Part shown: in pieces, positions 12,601 to 22,011 of the stretch
Layout: each line of letters opens with the position of its first letter
Position numbering within the stretch: position 1 is the first letter of the stretch
Source: Leguminivora glycinivorella
Lineage: Eukaryota; Arthropoda; Insecta; Lepidoptera; Tortricidae
Direction of reading: 5' to 3'
NCBI RefSeq assembly: GCF_023078275.1
Contig: NC_062979.1
Span: forward strand, 16,349,848 to 16,413,847
Length of the DNA stretch: 64,000 bases
Translations under genes and position numbers: made by a program
Notes under the pieces: generated by a model
The model's database searches: none
What the model was told of the DNA's origin: nothing
The model's input: only the letters and a program-made list of their open reading frames with translations

Positions 12601-15600
12601 GATAAAAAAAAGCAGCGTTTGCCTGTGTTACACCTGAGCAAGCAGGAGCCTATCATAACTATAAGTATTTAGTTTGGTATTTATTTGGTATTGAAAATTG
12701 AACCTTATTTTATCTACAGCCGTTTCCATCAAACAGAAACGCGCAAATATCACACACAGTGCCGCCGTAGATAATGATCGTATGTTATTTCGTTCGGAGT
12801 AATGTGTGCTTTATGAGCGAGGTACATGATTTAAACTCGCACGATATGCTCTATAAGGGAAAGCAAATAAAACCCAATATAAGGCTTACCCTTATGGCGT
12901 TAGGCTGAGCCGATGATAAGGGTTTTGAAAGGGTATTGGGCTATTTTAGGTAAGCGCTTTCGTTAGGGCTTTAAAAGCAAAATGAAAGGGTATCGCGTCA
13001 AAAGGGTAGGGTAAGTTAAGCCTAACGAAATACCCATACAAAACCCCGTATAAGGGATAGCGGGCCGGTCCCTGATTTTAACTAGAACTCCCGTGCGGCT
13101 CAAACATTAATTTGTAGTAGTTAGCAACAGTGCATAGACAGCCATCTCTCGACACAAGCTTAAAACTTTTGAACCTCAGTTTTGAGGTTTTGACAATTTG
13201 ACCCATATTCTTAGCCGAGCGTCCCCCAAAGGTGTATCGCCAACTAGGTCACCGTACTTTTTTCTGTATGGTTTTGAGGTACGTTTTTTTCTTAGATTTT
13301 ATCTGTCTATAGGGACTATACGGAGTTACATATGTCTTTGGTTTAAGTAAGTAGGTAGAAATGACGCTCGACATGTGTCGATCCATTTCCGAGGATCTTT
13401 TTAAAAAGTAACGTAACCTTCACTCTTCTAATCGAATGAGCGGCGCTCATGACGGGTAGGGTCGGCGGCGCCGGCGACAAACCACGAGTAATTCTCAAAT
13501 GTTTGAGACCACAGACCGACCATTCGCCGGAAATATTTTGATACCTGTAATAGGCGCATCAAGGCCAAAGTCCTGTAGAACTGAACCGTCGTTCAACCGG
13601 TCTCCGCAAAGCCTCGCCGCTGATATGAGCAACCAGTCGCTGGGGCAGTTAAAGATCTCCACTCCTGCTTGGCCCGGAGGGATAACTGGTAAGCCGTCTG
13701 TAAACAATGTGTAGATACAGCTCTAGATTTATAGATATCCCATACATTACAGGCGCCATCTTGGATTTTTTCTATTGAAATCCTTCCGACGTCCGATATC
13801 GGATCGGATAATGTGAAAACGGTCTAACACGCACTTCGTGTAGTGATCGGGAAAAGCGCGGGTACCTCTCATCGCGTTAGCTCACGCTCCGCTCTCAAAA
13901 CGCTCCTGTGTGGCGAAAGCTTAACTCCTCATGTACTTATGTTTTGAAATTTTATTGAGTAAAGAGGTTCCAAATTCAAAAACAAAACAAATCATCATAT
14001 TTAGTAAGTTCCTATTCCAGGGTTGCGAATATGTCATTGGCGCCCGCGATTTCGTCTAGTGCTTGAGGTGACGATAATTTTGGTAAAAACGATCCTGTAC
14101 CTACTTATCCTAACCTATCTCCGTAAGTAAGTTTCATTACCCGAATCGTAATTGGTGATCCGCAAAATGCCTGCATTCGTGTACGTGATGCTGCAAGATC
14201 CAGGCTCCCGTTCTATGCACATTGCATAATTAAGATTGTTCTGTAATCAAGCACAATGCGAACATGTCACTAGGATCATAAAGATTTAGTGATATGGCAC
14301 TTATCGATTCACATGTTGGTGAGTGAAAACGGTGGGTAGAGTGACGCCCAGAAAATTTATATGATGTGACGATAGTAAAAGAACAGCTGGATCCAAGTGG
14401 ACAGAGAGATAATAGAACATGAAAGAGGATTGTTTAAGATTGAAAAGCCAAAAAAGGACATAGTTTATACCAAATAAGATGGAGTTTTAGCGATTGACGT
14501 GTCGGACGTGTCACGGTAGTTGAACGATTCCATGTAACCCATTGGTCCTTTGAAGTACTGCAAACATCCCGTAGGTGCTGCTAAGTCGTCGCTAGCGGAT
14601 AACTGTGATACCTGTAAATTAGAAATGTAAACTTTTCATGGAACGGTCCATTTGGCCTTAAAATGTTCATCTTGCTTTTGGCAGCCTGTGAGATATAAGG
14701 ACTATTATTAGGGTCGATATTTTTGACCCTGCCTGTGAAATCAAATTCCGGTAGCCTCCAGAAGACGAACATTCTTGAGTTTACTCTTATTAGGGTTCAG
14801 TCAATTTGTCCCTAAATTTTTTTTAATCGGACCCCAGGCTCCCATGAGTCGTGGCAAATGCCGGAATAACGTAAGGAGGATGATTATTGATGCATGAAAC
14901 ATTTCCTACCTTCACCTACATACCTTAATGGCAAATAATCTGCTGTCCGCTGAAGCTGTTTGGATGGACAAGGTTATTGGCCCACTCACGTCGCCAACCT
15001 CGACGTAAACTGAAACCGTGAATTAACAATGAGATCATGGTACAACGGTGTCTTAGGAATCATAAAGTAAAAAATTAAAACATGAAAAAAAAAGGCATAT
15101 AATTAACCGGGCAACTAAAATATTAAACGGGAAGTTATGTCGGGCATACAATAATATAATTTGGCTGTGTTTTAATATTGTGGCGACAAAAAAAATATAT
15201 GAGCGTCAAATATTAAGCATCATTATTATTGAAAAACGGCAGCAAATTTCAAGCGACAAAAATATTGCCGAGGAACATTAAACAATACTTTGGCGACTAA
15301 AATAATAATTGACACCTAGTATTGTAAAGTGTAAGATTTTTAATATTTGTAGTCATATAGATGTGAGCACCTAAATAATTATACGTAGCTCATCGTTTAA
15401 AGTAGTATTTAAATTGCGGAGGCAACTAAAAAAAATATTGGGAAGTAGGTTTTTTTAAAACTAAAAATCGTTTCTTTATGGAAACGATGGTCTCATCGGA
15501 AGATCAGCGCTGGAAGTCACTAGCAACACGCTGAGGTGAGGCCATTTCGTTCCTTTGTGTCTTGTTGTTGTTATGTGTATTTTGTCTTGCCTGTGTTCAC

Positions 15601-18600
15601 GAATAAATGTGTATTCTATTCAAACATCTTATTTGCGACCCGTATAAACCACGGGTAGTATTTAAATATTATGCAAACAAACATTACAGAAGTACTCTTA
15701 ATTTAGAAGATTATTTTGCTCATTAACATTATGCCAGCATAAGATTCGATATTATAAAATCTGCGGAACGATTTATGCCAAAGCATATTCTGAGTAAGGT
15801 TTTCCTGAAATAAAACTATGGAAACGGATTAAATCGCGTATAATGAATTTAAAATACATCCCGACGTTTCGAACTCTTTACAGCGTTCGTGGTCAACGGG
15901 TGACTGAGGAAAAATTAAAATGTGCAAAAGCTATATACCCACTTACAAGAAATATTAACGAACCATGACCACAAATAATATAGATTTCTAAGGCAGGTTC
16001 ACACACTATTAATAAAGCTAGTTATACAATATTCAAAAAATTTACCATTACTCTGTTAAAAAAAAAATAATAATAATAATTAACCAATTAATCTACACAA
16101 AATTGACAAAGAAACAAACTGCAAATGTCCAACACCTGCAAAGGTTTTCCTGTCAAAAAAAAAATCTTTTAGAGTGATGTTAACTGACTGCGTAAGGCCG
16201 GCCTTAGATTCGATAGAGTAAACGTCATGAAAAGTTAAATTAATTGTATAGACGAAGTTGCCAGCACCCCCAAATACCTAATTTCTTACCCATAAGTATA
16301 ATATTTTGTCGACCATTATATTTTATAAGAATCCTTTTTTTTATTAAAATGACAGCTCAGGTGATGAGTGCCGATGTATAAATTTTAAATGTACTTTTTA
16401 TGTTAACATGCTACTAGGGCTTGCAATATCGGACGATTTTCAATTCCGGAACTGGTTTTCGAGATTGGACTTCAATTCCGGAATTCCGGAACTAGTTCCG
16501 GAATTGAACAATTTTTTTTGGCTTTGTTTTCTGGTGGGTTTTTGATGAAATAATAGAATTTTAAATTGAAATTTATTATTAATCGGCGTTTAAGACAATA
16601 ACTCCGTACCTAAAAGGCATATAACACTGCAATTTTCATTTTAGTAATTTTACAGGAGAGGCCATTTTGTGTCAAAATCGGTCTTGCAAGGTATTTCGAA
16701 CAACAGCAAACGATACAAACGAGGTTTTAGTGCCAGTTTTCTGATAGTAGTTAACATTAAAGTAAATATATGTGAGTGTGCAAAGGAAAACGTCCCACTT
16801 TGTCGATTGCTATAACACCAAATAAAACTACCCCAAATACAGTGTTTTCCTACTGAACTTTTTTATATTTGAGGATTTACAGCAATATGGACAAGGACAA
16901 AATTATTGTTTTATCAATTAAACTAACAAAAACAAGGATTTTAAATGCATATGCATCGATTGATCATCGATCATCGCAATAATGTAAAAGTAATAATTTA
17001 CAAGTGGCATAACGTATTGTTCACATAAATATAATAAATTAAGTATTGAATTACCTGTATCAGACTCGAGTAGGGGAAAAAGATATTCATCATTTGTTTT
17101 CGAGGCGTAAAAAATCGGAGTTCCTGATTTATACCTAGTGTACACCTTGAATTTTTGTTAAAAATAAAACATTCTTTTCATATCCACCATTTTCCATACA
17201 TTTGCTCCTCAAATCTTTTGATTTTGTAGTAGGCGGTCATAGAGTTTAGTAAAATATGCACACGCCTTTCTGAAAAGTGTATAAGTAACTACGACTTTTG
17301 AATGAATGTAATATCAAAACACTACGATTTGCATCTGAAATTAAGACTTTTTGTCTTAAAATATTCCGTGATATGAGAAAAGAAGTACTTAATATTTTAA
17401 GTTTTTGCCGCTTCGATACTAATTAATTTTGATTGTTACTGAAATTTAAGTTCGCAAAACCAGAAAGTGACGATGGTGTAATATTAGTGGGTTAAAATTA
17501 GACGCTCTCGCTCTAACTAGCCCTTTTGGCCATAAAATATGTACCATCTGAGTCCGAACAGTGTCTAACTTATGAATTTACATATTTCTTATACATTCTG
17601 TGGTAGTTTAGTAAAATAACCAGGCTGATATTGCACGTTTTCATCTAAAAATATATATTTTTTCAATTCCGGAATTTTCGATATTATGTGTTTCAATTCC
17701 GGAACTGTAATATCGGAAAAATTGTCCGAAATTCCGGAATTTCGAGATTCCGGAATTCCGGAATGCAAGCCCTACATGCTACATAAATATTTTAAAAGAA
17801 CTGAATATTTTATATTAATAGACAGCCGTTTTCCTATTAAACTGTATCTCTTAAATTGTTTCCAATATAATAATTCAGTTGCCAAATAAATAGTTAATAC
17901 TCGCGTCTGAATAAACCGTAGCCGTAATGACACTAAAATGCTACCTCATATTTAAATATTTTGAGGCCCCATTTTAGTCGCCAAACTATTATTTTTGATA
18001 CCCATTTCTATGGTTATTTAGTCGCCCGGTTAAATACGTGCCAAAAAAAATGCTCATAAGGGACGAAAGGCACTTGACCTCGAGGTAAGGTCTTTCGTGG
18101 TCTTTATCCCGCCATTCAGTCAAAGAACGGAAGGAATGTCGGTACCAATAGCAATGCCTTGGTTCAAGCCAGATGGGTTGGATCTTCATACATACCGTGA
18201 AGGCCAGTATTAACGCCGCACAGTATCGGCATAATACTGTTCACATTCTGTCCGGACACCACGAATTGGTCTTGCTCACATGATCCCGCTGTCGGCGGTA
18301 ATAGCTGAAATATTCTGAAAATTAAGCTTGGATTCTAAACACTCTAAACTACGGTTTGTTCTACAGCACCATGCCGTGACTAAATTTGACTTTTCATAGT
18401 GAAAGGATGGGACAACCAATAAAGCTGCGATGCTAAATGGCTGAATCGTAACGGTTCGGGATTTTATGGGGAGATAGTTTTAGGAGCCTTTTAAGAATAT
18501 TTTAAGAGCACAATTGGCTTTTATATTGAATTTAAGAAAATCACTTAAGACGCTTGGTAAAAGCGAAAAGGCTGCTCATAAGATATAATTACGAGCACTG

Positions 18601-19586
18601 GAGCAGGTGAATGCTGAATACAATAACATACCTCAAAATTTAAGAAATCCAACCGAATCTGTTTAATGTTTTCTGATGTTTTATTAATTGTTACAGCACA
18701 TGCTAATCTCTCCGTGTTAAGATCCGGGTAGCCTGGGTTCACAAACCATCCAGCAGGTGCAGCGGTGGAGTCATCACAAGAAAACTGATCTGAAAGTTTG
18801 GAAATCTAAATATATAGCATATACAGCATAGGTACTAAATACCAATATACAGCATACTAAACATTGGCCAAAATTTTTATCGGTGCTTGATAAGGAACAA
18901 GAACGAGTGGTAGCGACAGCGACCACCACTCACTGGCCTCAAGTTTATTCCAAAGTCAATGTGCAAGATCATTGATACTCACTCACGCAACATACTCCAT
19001 AGCCATCAGCACAACTGCCCATTGGCAACCCACCAGCGTTCACACAATCATACTCATGCAAACATGTCCCTTCCAATCCACTGCTCGACGTACAAGCGAC
19101 GTGATCAAACTCCACCACTTCAAACACTTCCAGAAATTTCTTAGTCTTCTCGTTGTTCAATTGTTTCTTCTGTCTTGGCCGTATTGCTGGACATCTTTTC
19201 CTTACCACCCTTCTCTTTTGTTTTGTAAGTTTGAACAAGTTTATGTTGTGAATAGTATTGTTGTATTGATAAGTTCGTAATGGTTTGTATTTTAGTGGGT
19301 TGGTAGTCCCTTCTTGGGGCAAAACTTCGCCTTTTCTATAGGTATGTTCTGGAGAAGTTCCGTCAGTAGTGTTTTCGTTTCTCGTTATACCTCTCCATTC
19401 ATCTGTCGTGTTACTGTAAATTGACGACATATATTGAGGTTCAGCATCTTGGATATTGTTTCGTCTAAACGTGTTTCCCGTTTCTGAGTTTGTGCGGTTT
19501 TCAAATATCGTCGCCGAATACCATCTTTCTCCATTTATTGTTGTAATTATGGCAATAATAATCAGTTTATTTATTTGTTGACCCAT
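651..19586 (-). CDS. Secreted CUB-domain protein, 8 coding exons, 483 aa
   Basis: Coding exons on the minus strand, in order: 19586-18983, 18789-18632, 18304-18196, 15009-14924, 14611-14471, 14240-14141, 13697-13545 and 751-651. All introns are GT-AG, every phase closes, and the sum is 1452 nt (483 codons plus TAG). I chose the ATG at 19586 because it opens a signal-peptide-like start (MGQQINKLIIIAIITTING); an in-frame ATG at 19736 gives a less plausible leader. A basic Ser/Thr-rich stretch follows, then a six-cysteine module at the end of exon 1 (ends YGVCCVN). Two CUB-like domains come next: the first holds AGWFVNPGYP and ILCGVNTG, the second APTGCLQYF, NNLNYAMCI, RLCGDRLNDGS and GFKLQYQQNSC. 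CUB domains are extracellular binding modules; partner and role here are unknown. Introns 3 and 7 are swollen by hAT elements, intron 7 to about 12.8 kb. The exon structure is strongly supported; the exact first exon boundary is less certain. Confidence 0.9.
1435..1570. repeat. GTATGTAT/GAATGTATGTAG simple repeat
   Basis: Degenerate tandem tetranucleotide array (GTAT phase, with periodic GAAT and GTAG variants) between the left subterminal zone of the giant hAT and satellite array A. Confidence 0.9.
1647..6322 (-). repeat. Satellite array A, ~120-bp monomer, about 38 copies
   Basis: Tandem monomers of 120 bp in the orientation opposite to array B. Two main monomer types are visible, one with GAACGCGGGTTTGGAG and one with GAACTCGGGTTTCGTG. 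They mostly alternate, giving a 240-bp unit, with larger blocks repeating at 600 and 720 bp (for example blocks at 2095, 2695, 3415, 3655 and 4375). Monomers degenerate at both array edges. Because 120 is divisible by 3 and the monomer lacks stops, a 1027-codon frame is open on the minus strand. It has no plausible start context and the opposite array is open on both strands, so I do not call it a gene. Confidence 0.95.
6323..6787. other. Spacer between the inverted satellite arrays
   Basis: AT-rich non-repetitive stretch of about 465 bp that would form the loop of the palindrome. No convincing gene; a 78-codon ATG-less frame is not supported. The degenerate satellite units on either side mirror each other (6240-6290 versus 6795-6855). 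Confidence 0.6.
8668..10866 (+). mobile_element. 5'-truncated R1-clade non-LTR retrotransposon in satellite array B
   Basis: The insertion begins at 8668 inside the reverse transcriptase ORF and ends with a ~290-bp 3' UTR and a poly(A) tract (about 10847-10866). The last 59 bp before it (8609-8667) recur directly after the poly(A) (10867-10925) with the same diagnostic variants (CATTAG, ACTTCGG), so this reads as a 59-60 bp target-site duplication. Because the array period is 120 bp, a 61-bp deletion of the target is formally the alternative. Confidence 0.88.
8687..10555 (+). pseudogene. LINE ORF2 fragment: reverse transcriptase and C-terminal zinc knuckle (R1 clade)
   Basis: Open for about 622 codons without an ATG (the first codon in frame is GTG), so the N-terminal endonuclease is missing. 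RT motifs are in order: APGPDGIPG near residue 17, a QYGFRPQRST block near 110, SLDISNAFN near 145, CGVPQGSVLGPLLWN near 203 and the catalytic YADD near 232. A Cys/His cluster (C..C...H..C type) lies near residues 500-540, as in R1-clade ORF2 proteins. The frame is otherwise uninterrupted, suggesting recent insertion. GC content is clearly above the surroundings. R1 clade (R1/TRAS/SART/Waldo relatives, often site- or repeat-specific) is inferred from motifs. Confidence 0.88.
13083..13490. other. Intronic sequence with dispersed-repeat fragment
   Basis: Positions about 13125-13205 match, in reverse complement, 60117-60185 (GAGGTTCAAAAGTTTTAAGC and a nearby GTGTCGAGAGAT), so this is a dispersed repeat. 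The rest of this part of CUB intron 7 shows no gene. Confidence 0.6.
13733..13826. mobile_element. Truncated copy of the GTCCGTTTTC TIR element
   Basis: Closely similar to 247-343, including CATACATTACAGGCGCCATC and the right end GATCGGATAATGTGAAAACG. The left inverted end is missing. Lies in CUB intron 7 just beside exon 7. Confidence 0.75.
14829..14890 (+). mobile_element. SINE 3'-end fragment
   Basis: GGACCCCAGGCTCCCATGAG through GGAGGATGAT matches the 3' end of the tRNA-derived SINE at 55019-55281. The tRNA head is absent. Lies in CUB intron 4. Confidence 0.8.
15010..18195. other. CUB intron 3
   Basis: AT-rich intron of 3.2 kb containing the 1.36-kb hAT element (16415-17774). No additional coding exon was recognised. 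Confidence 0.7.
16415..17774. mobile_element. Non-autonomous hAT element, 1360 bp
   Basis: Inverted ends TAGGGCTTGCA / TGCAAGCCCTA flanked by a perfect 8-bp duplication CATGCTAC (16407-16414 and 17775-17782). Subterminal regions at both ends (16428-16510 and 17663-17762) are packed with TTCCGGAATT-type palindromes, probable transposase-binding sites. The interior is AT-rich with no transposase frame. Located in CUB intron 3. Confidence 0.9.
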
Positions 19587-20019
19587 TTCTATATCCTCAA
19601 TCGTAGGTAAAAACGCGCTTGACAAGGAAGATTGTGCAAATATATGTGAACCAGTCCATCCATACAAATCGTACCACTTTATGACAGAAGGTATGCGTAG
19701 ACCAGAGTGCAAGGCCAACTGCACTTTGCGATGCACTTGACGGAATCCGCGGGGAAGCCATGGCGGATGTAATGTGCGTAATTAAATGTTTAGAAAACGC
19801 TCTGGTTCGTTACTTCGTTCCACTTGTTTGTTGACCGCGAATAGTATAATTTCATATCAGTCATTTAGTGTAAGTAGGGAAGCTAAGCGATGGACACACG
19901 GAGCGTTGCGTCACAAAATCCCGTAGGCACTTATGCTGGTAATTTCTTTCTTCAGATGAACTGAAGCCGCAGAGCCTCAAAACTTTTGCATGTAGCTTAC
20001 TCTATAATGTCTGTCTCTT

Positions 20020-20310
20020 TCTTTGACTCTTGCCTTTTTAGGGTTCCGTGCCAAAAAGGTACAAAAGGAACCCTTATGGTGCAACTCTGTCCGTCTGTCT
20101 GTCCGTCTGTCACATTACTAAATATCTGGAGAACTACTTATGCTATCGATTTGAAATTTGGCATGATAATTTTTATTAATTTAATAATTTTATTTGTAGA
20201 AAATGGCCAAAATGAAAGGGGAGCAAACTGTAAATTTTTAACCGCCGCCTCAAATCTCTCAAGGAAGGTGGTTCTCAATTCGTCTGTATGTTTTTAATTT
20301 TTTTTATGTT
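20020..20310 (+). repeat. Dispersed lepidopteran-type repeat (GGGTTCCGTGCC...CCGTCTGTCTGTC)
   Basis: Contains GGGTTCCGTGCC, a GTCCGTCTGTCTGTCC simple tract and an end resembling GAACCTCCT/GAAGTCGGTT in reverse. This style of repeat recurs in the window (28.2-29.0 kb, 62.8 kb). Non-coding; superfamily not assigned. Confidence 0.6.
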
Positions 20311-20576
20311 TGTTCCACGTTCCACGATATCTCCGTCATTTAGACTTTTTTTGTATTTGTACTTTTTATATTTAGTGTAGTTCTTAGTTGTAATTCGACA
20401 TTTAGAGACCTTCTACACTTTAGTTAGAACTTAGAATTAGTAGTACTTATCAATTGTAATTTCAATTCAATTTTAAATATTTTCTAAATATGTACATGTG
20501 ACGTGGAAAAGTGCCCCTGTGGCCTATTTGCTAAATAAATTATTTTGATTTTGTGCATACAGATTGGTCCCATTTT

Positions 20577-21462
20577 TATCAGAACCCTGTTCTGATGATG
20601 GGATCCTGGAGAAATCGAAAAAACTCCTCAAATCTGAAAGGCATACTTATGGTGATTTTTGTGTTTTTATAAAAACAGCATGCATTTACGTACGGAACAG
20701 TGACATTTGGCGCAGTGGAACTGCTGATGATGGTCAGAACCGAACTCCTCAAATCTGAACGGCACACTTATAGTGACTTTGGTATTTTTATAAGAACAGC
20801 ATGCACTTACGTCCAGAACAGTGACATTTGGTGCAGTGGAACTGCTTATGATGGTCAGAACCGAACTCCTCAAATCTGAACGGCACACTTATAGTGACTT
20901 TGGTATTTTTTTAAGAACAGCATGCACTTACGTCCAGAACAGTGACAATTGGTGCAGTGGAGTTCCACTGCACCAATTGCAATCAGCAGTTGCTGATGAT
21001 GGTCAAAACCGAACTCCTCAAATCTGAACGGCACACTTTTAGTGACTTTGGTATTTTTATAAGAACAGCATGCACTTACGTCCAGAACAGTGACATTCGG
21101 TGCAGTGAACCTGCTGATGATGGTCAGAACCGATTTCCTCAAATCTGAACGGCACACTTACAGTGACTTTGGTATTTTTATAAGAACAGCATGCACTTAC
21201 GTTCAGAACAGTGACAATTGGTGCAGTGGAACTGCTGATGATGGTCAAAACCGAACTCCTCAAATCTGAATGGCACACTTTTAGTGACTTTGGTATTTTT
21301 ATAAGAACAGCATGCACTTACGTCCAGAACAGTGACATTCGGTGCAGTGAACCTGCTGATGATGGTCAGAACCGATTTCCTCAAATCTGAACGGCACACT
21401 TACAGTGACTTTGGTATTTTTATAAGAACAGCATGCATTTTAGTTCAGAACAGTGACATTAT
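20577..21462 (+). repeat. Tandem repeat, ~120-bp unit, about 7 copies
   Basis: CCTCAAATCTGAACGGCACA recurs at roughly 20627, 20746, 20867, 21016, 21138, 21258 and 21379, with CAGCATGCACTTACGTCCAG and GTGACATTTGGTGCAGTGGA in each unit. One unit is about 30 bp longer because of a perfect 34-bp palindrome (16-bp arms) near 20946-20979. Overlapping short frames on both strands are by-products. Confidence 0.92.
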
Positions 21463-21789
21463 TTGTTATGAGATTTGTTGTTTGTTAAGCATATTGAGTT
21501 TCAAGTCAAATTTTGTCCAGCTTCGATTTCTTATAATCGGATTCATGAGGAATTGAGGAAACTCCTCAAACCTTAAATTGTAAACTCATCTACTCAAAAT
21601 GTGAATATAAGAACTGAGACGCCGTATTGCAATAACTCTTATTTATTTGATAAGAATCTTAGTTAAAACGTATACATGTTAATTCATTGAAATATATTGC
21701 AAAAATAAAAATCTAGACTTCTGTCTTCATAATGTAAGCTTCAGTTGACAGCAATTCAAAAATGTGACAGCTATATCTATTCTCTATGG

Positions 21790-22011
21790 TCAATCTTCTT
21801 GCTGGCCATGACATTCTCCCGCCTGAAGAACAGCAGAATCCTTTCTTCCAACATCTGGTAGTGGGCACAGCTTCGAAATCGATCTAGTTAACACTCCAGT
21901 TGCTGTGCGGACGTCGTAGACTCGCGTAACATTATCTTTTCCAGGATGTTTCAGTAACACTCTACCTAGTAGCCATTTACTAGGAGGTAATCTATAGTCT
22001 TTGATTAACAC
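21790..22011 (-). pseudogene. C-terminal tail of BEL/Pao polyprotein (DUF5641-like remnant)
   Basis: Encodes LIKDYRLPPSKWLLGRV followed by ATGVLTRSISKLCPLP, the usual end of BEL/Pao pol after the integrase core; the BEL element at 40.8-41.1 kb has an equivalent region. Separated from the main frame by the deletion/duplication junction at about 22009-22135. Confidence 0.8.

Larger units (their letters stand above)
6788..12632 (+). repeat. Satellite array B, inverted relative to A, split by a LINE
   Basis: Same 120-bp family as array A but inverted, at 6788-8667 and 10867-12632 (about 30 monomers). Around 7141-8460 it is organised as a 360-bp trimer: monomers with TGGGTTAC plus AGCTGTAATT or AGCTGGAATT, then CAACTGGACTTCGG, then ACCAGAG/ACCAGTG plus CTGGACTTTGG, repeating about four times. 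Frames are open on both strands across many monomers, a property of the monomer and not evidence for protein coding. The final units (12560-12632) are shortened and degenerate. Confidence 0.95.
949..13074. mobile_element. Giant non-autonomous hAT element carrying an inverted pair of satellite arrays
   Basis: Left end CAGGGACCGG (949-958), right end CCGGTCCCTG (13065-13074); perfect 8-bp duplication ATTTTAAC at 941-948 and 13075-13082. Eight-bp duplications and CA/TAGGG-type termini are hAT hallmarks. Subterminal zones (about 1080-1200 and 12860-13060) are dense in short variants of AAGGGTA/TACCCTT in both orientations, as expected of transposase-binding subterminal repeats. The interior (12.1 kb) has no transposase: it holds satellite array A, a spacer, inverted array B and a nested LINE. 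It lies in intron 7 of the minus-strand CUB gene. Growth to this size was probably by amplification of an internal minisatellite after or before insertion. Confidence 0.85.

Noticed and set aside
1647..12632. CRISPR-like or other regularly spaced array
   Set aside because: Units are contiguous 120-bp tandem monomers with no unique spacers, in a eukaryotic intron.
19986..20297. 103-codon frame
   Set aside because: Runs through the GTCCGTCTGTCTGTCC dispersed repeat; not a gene.
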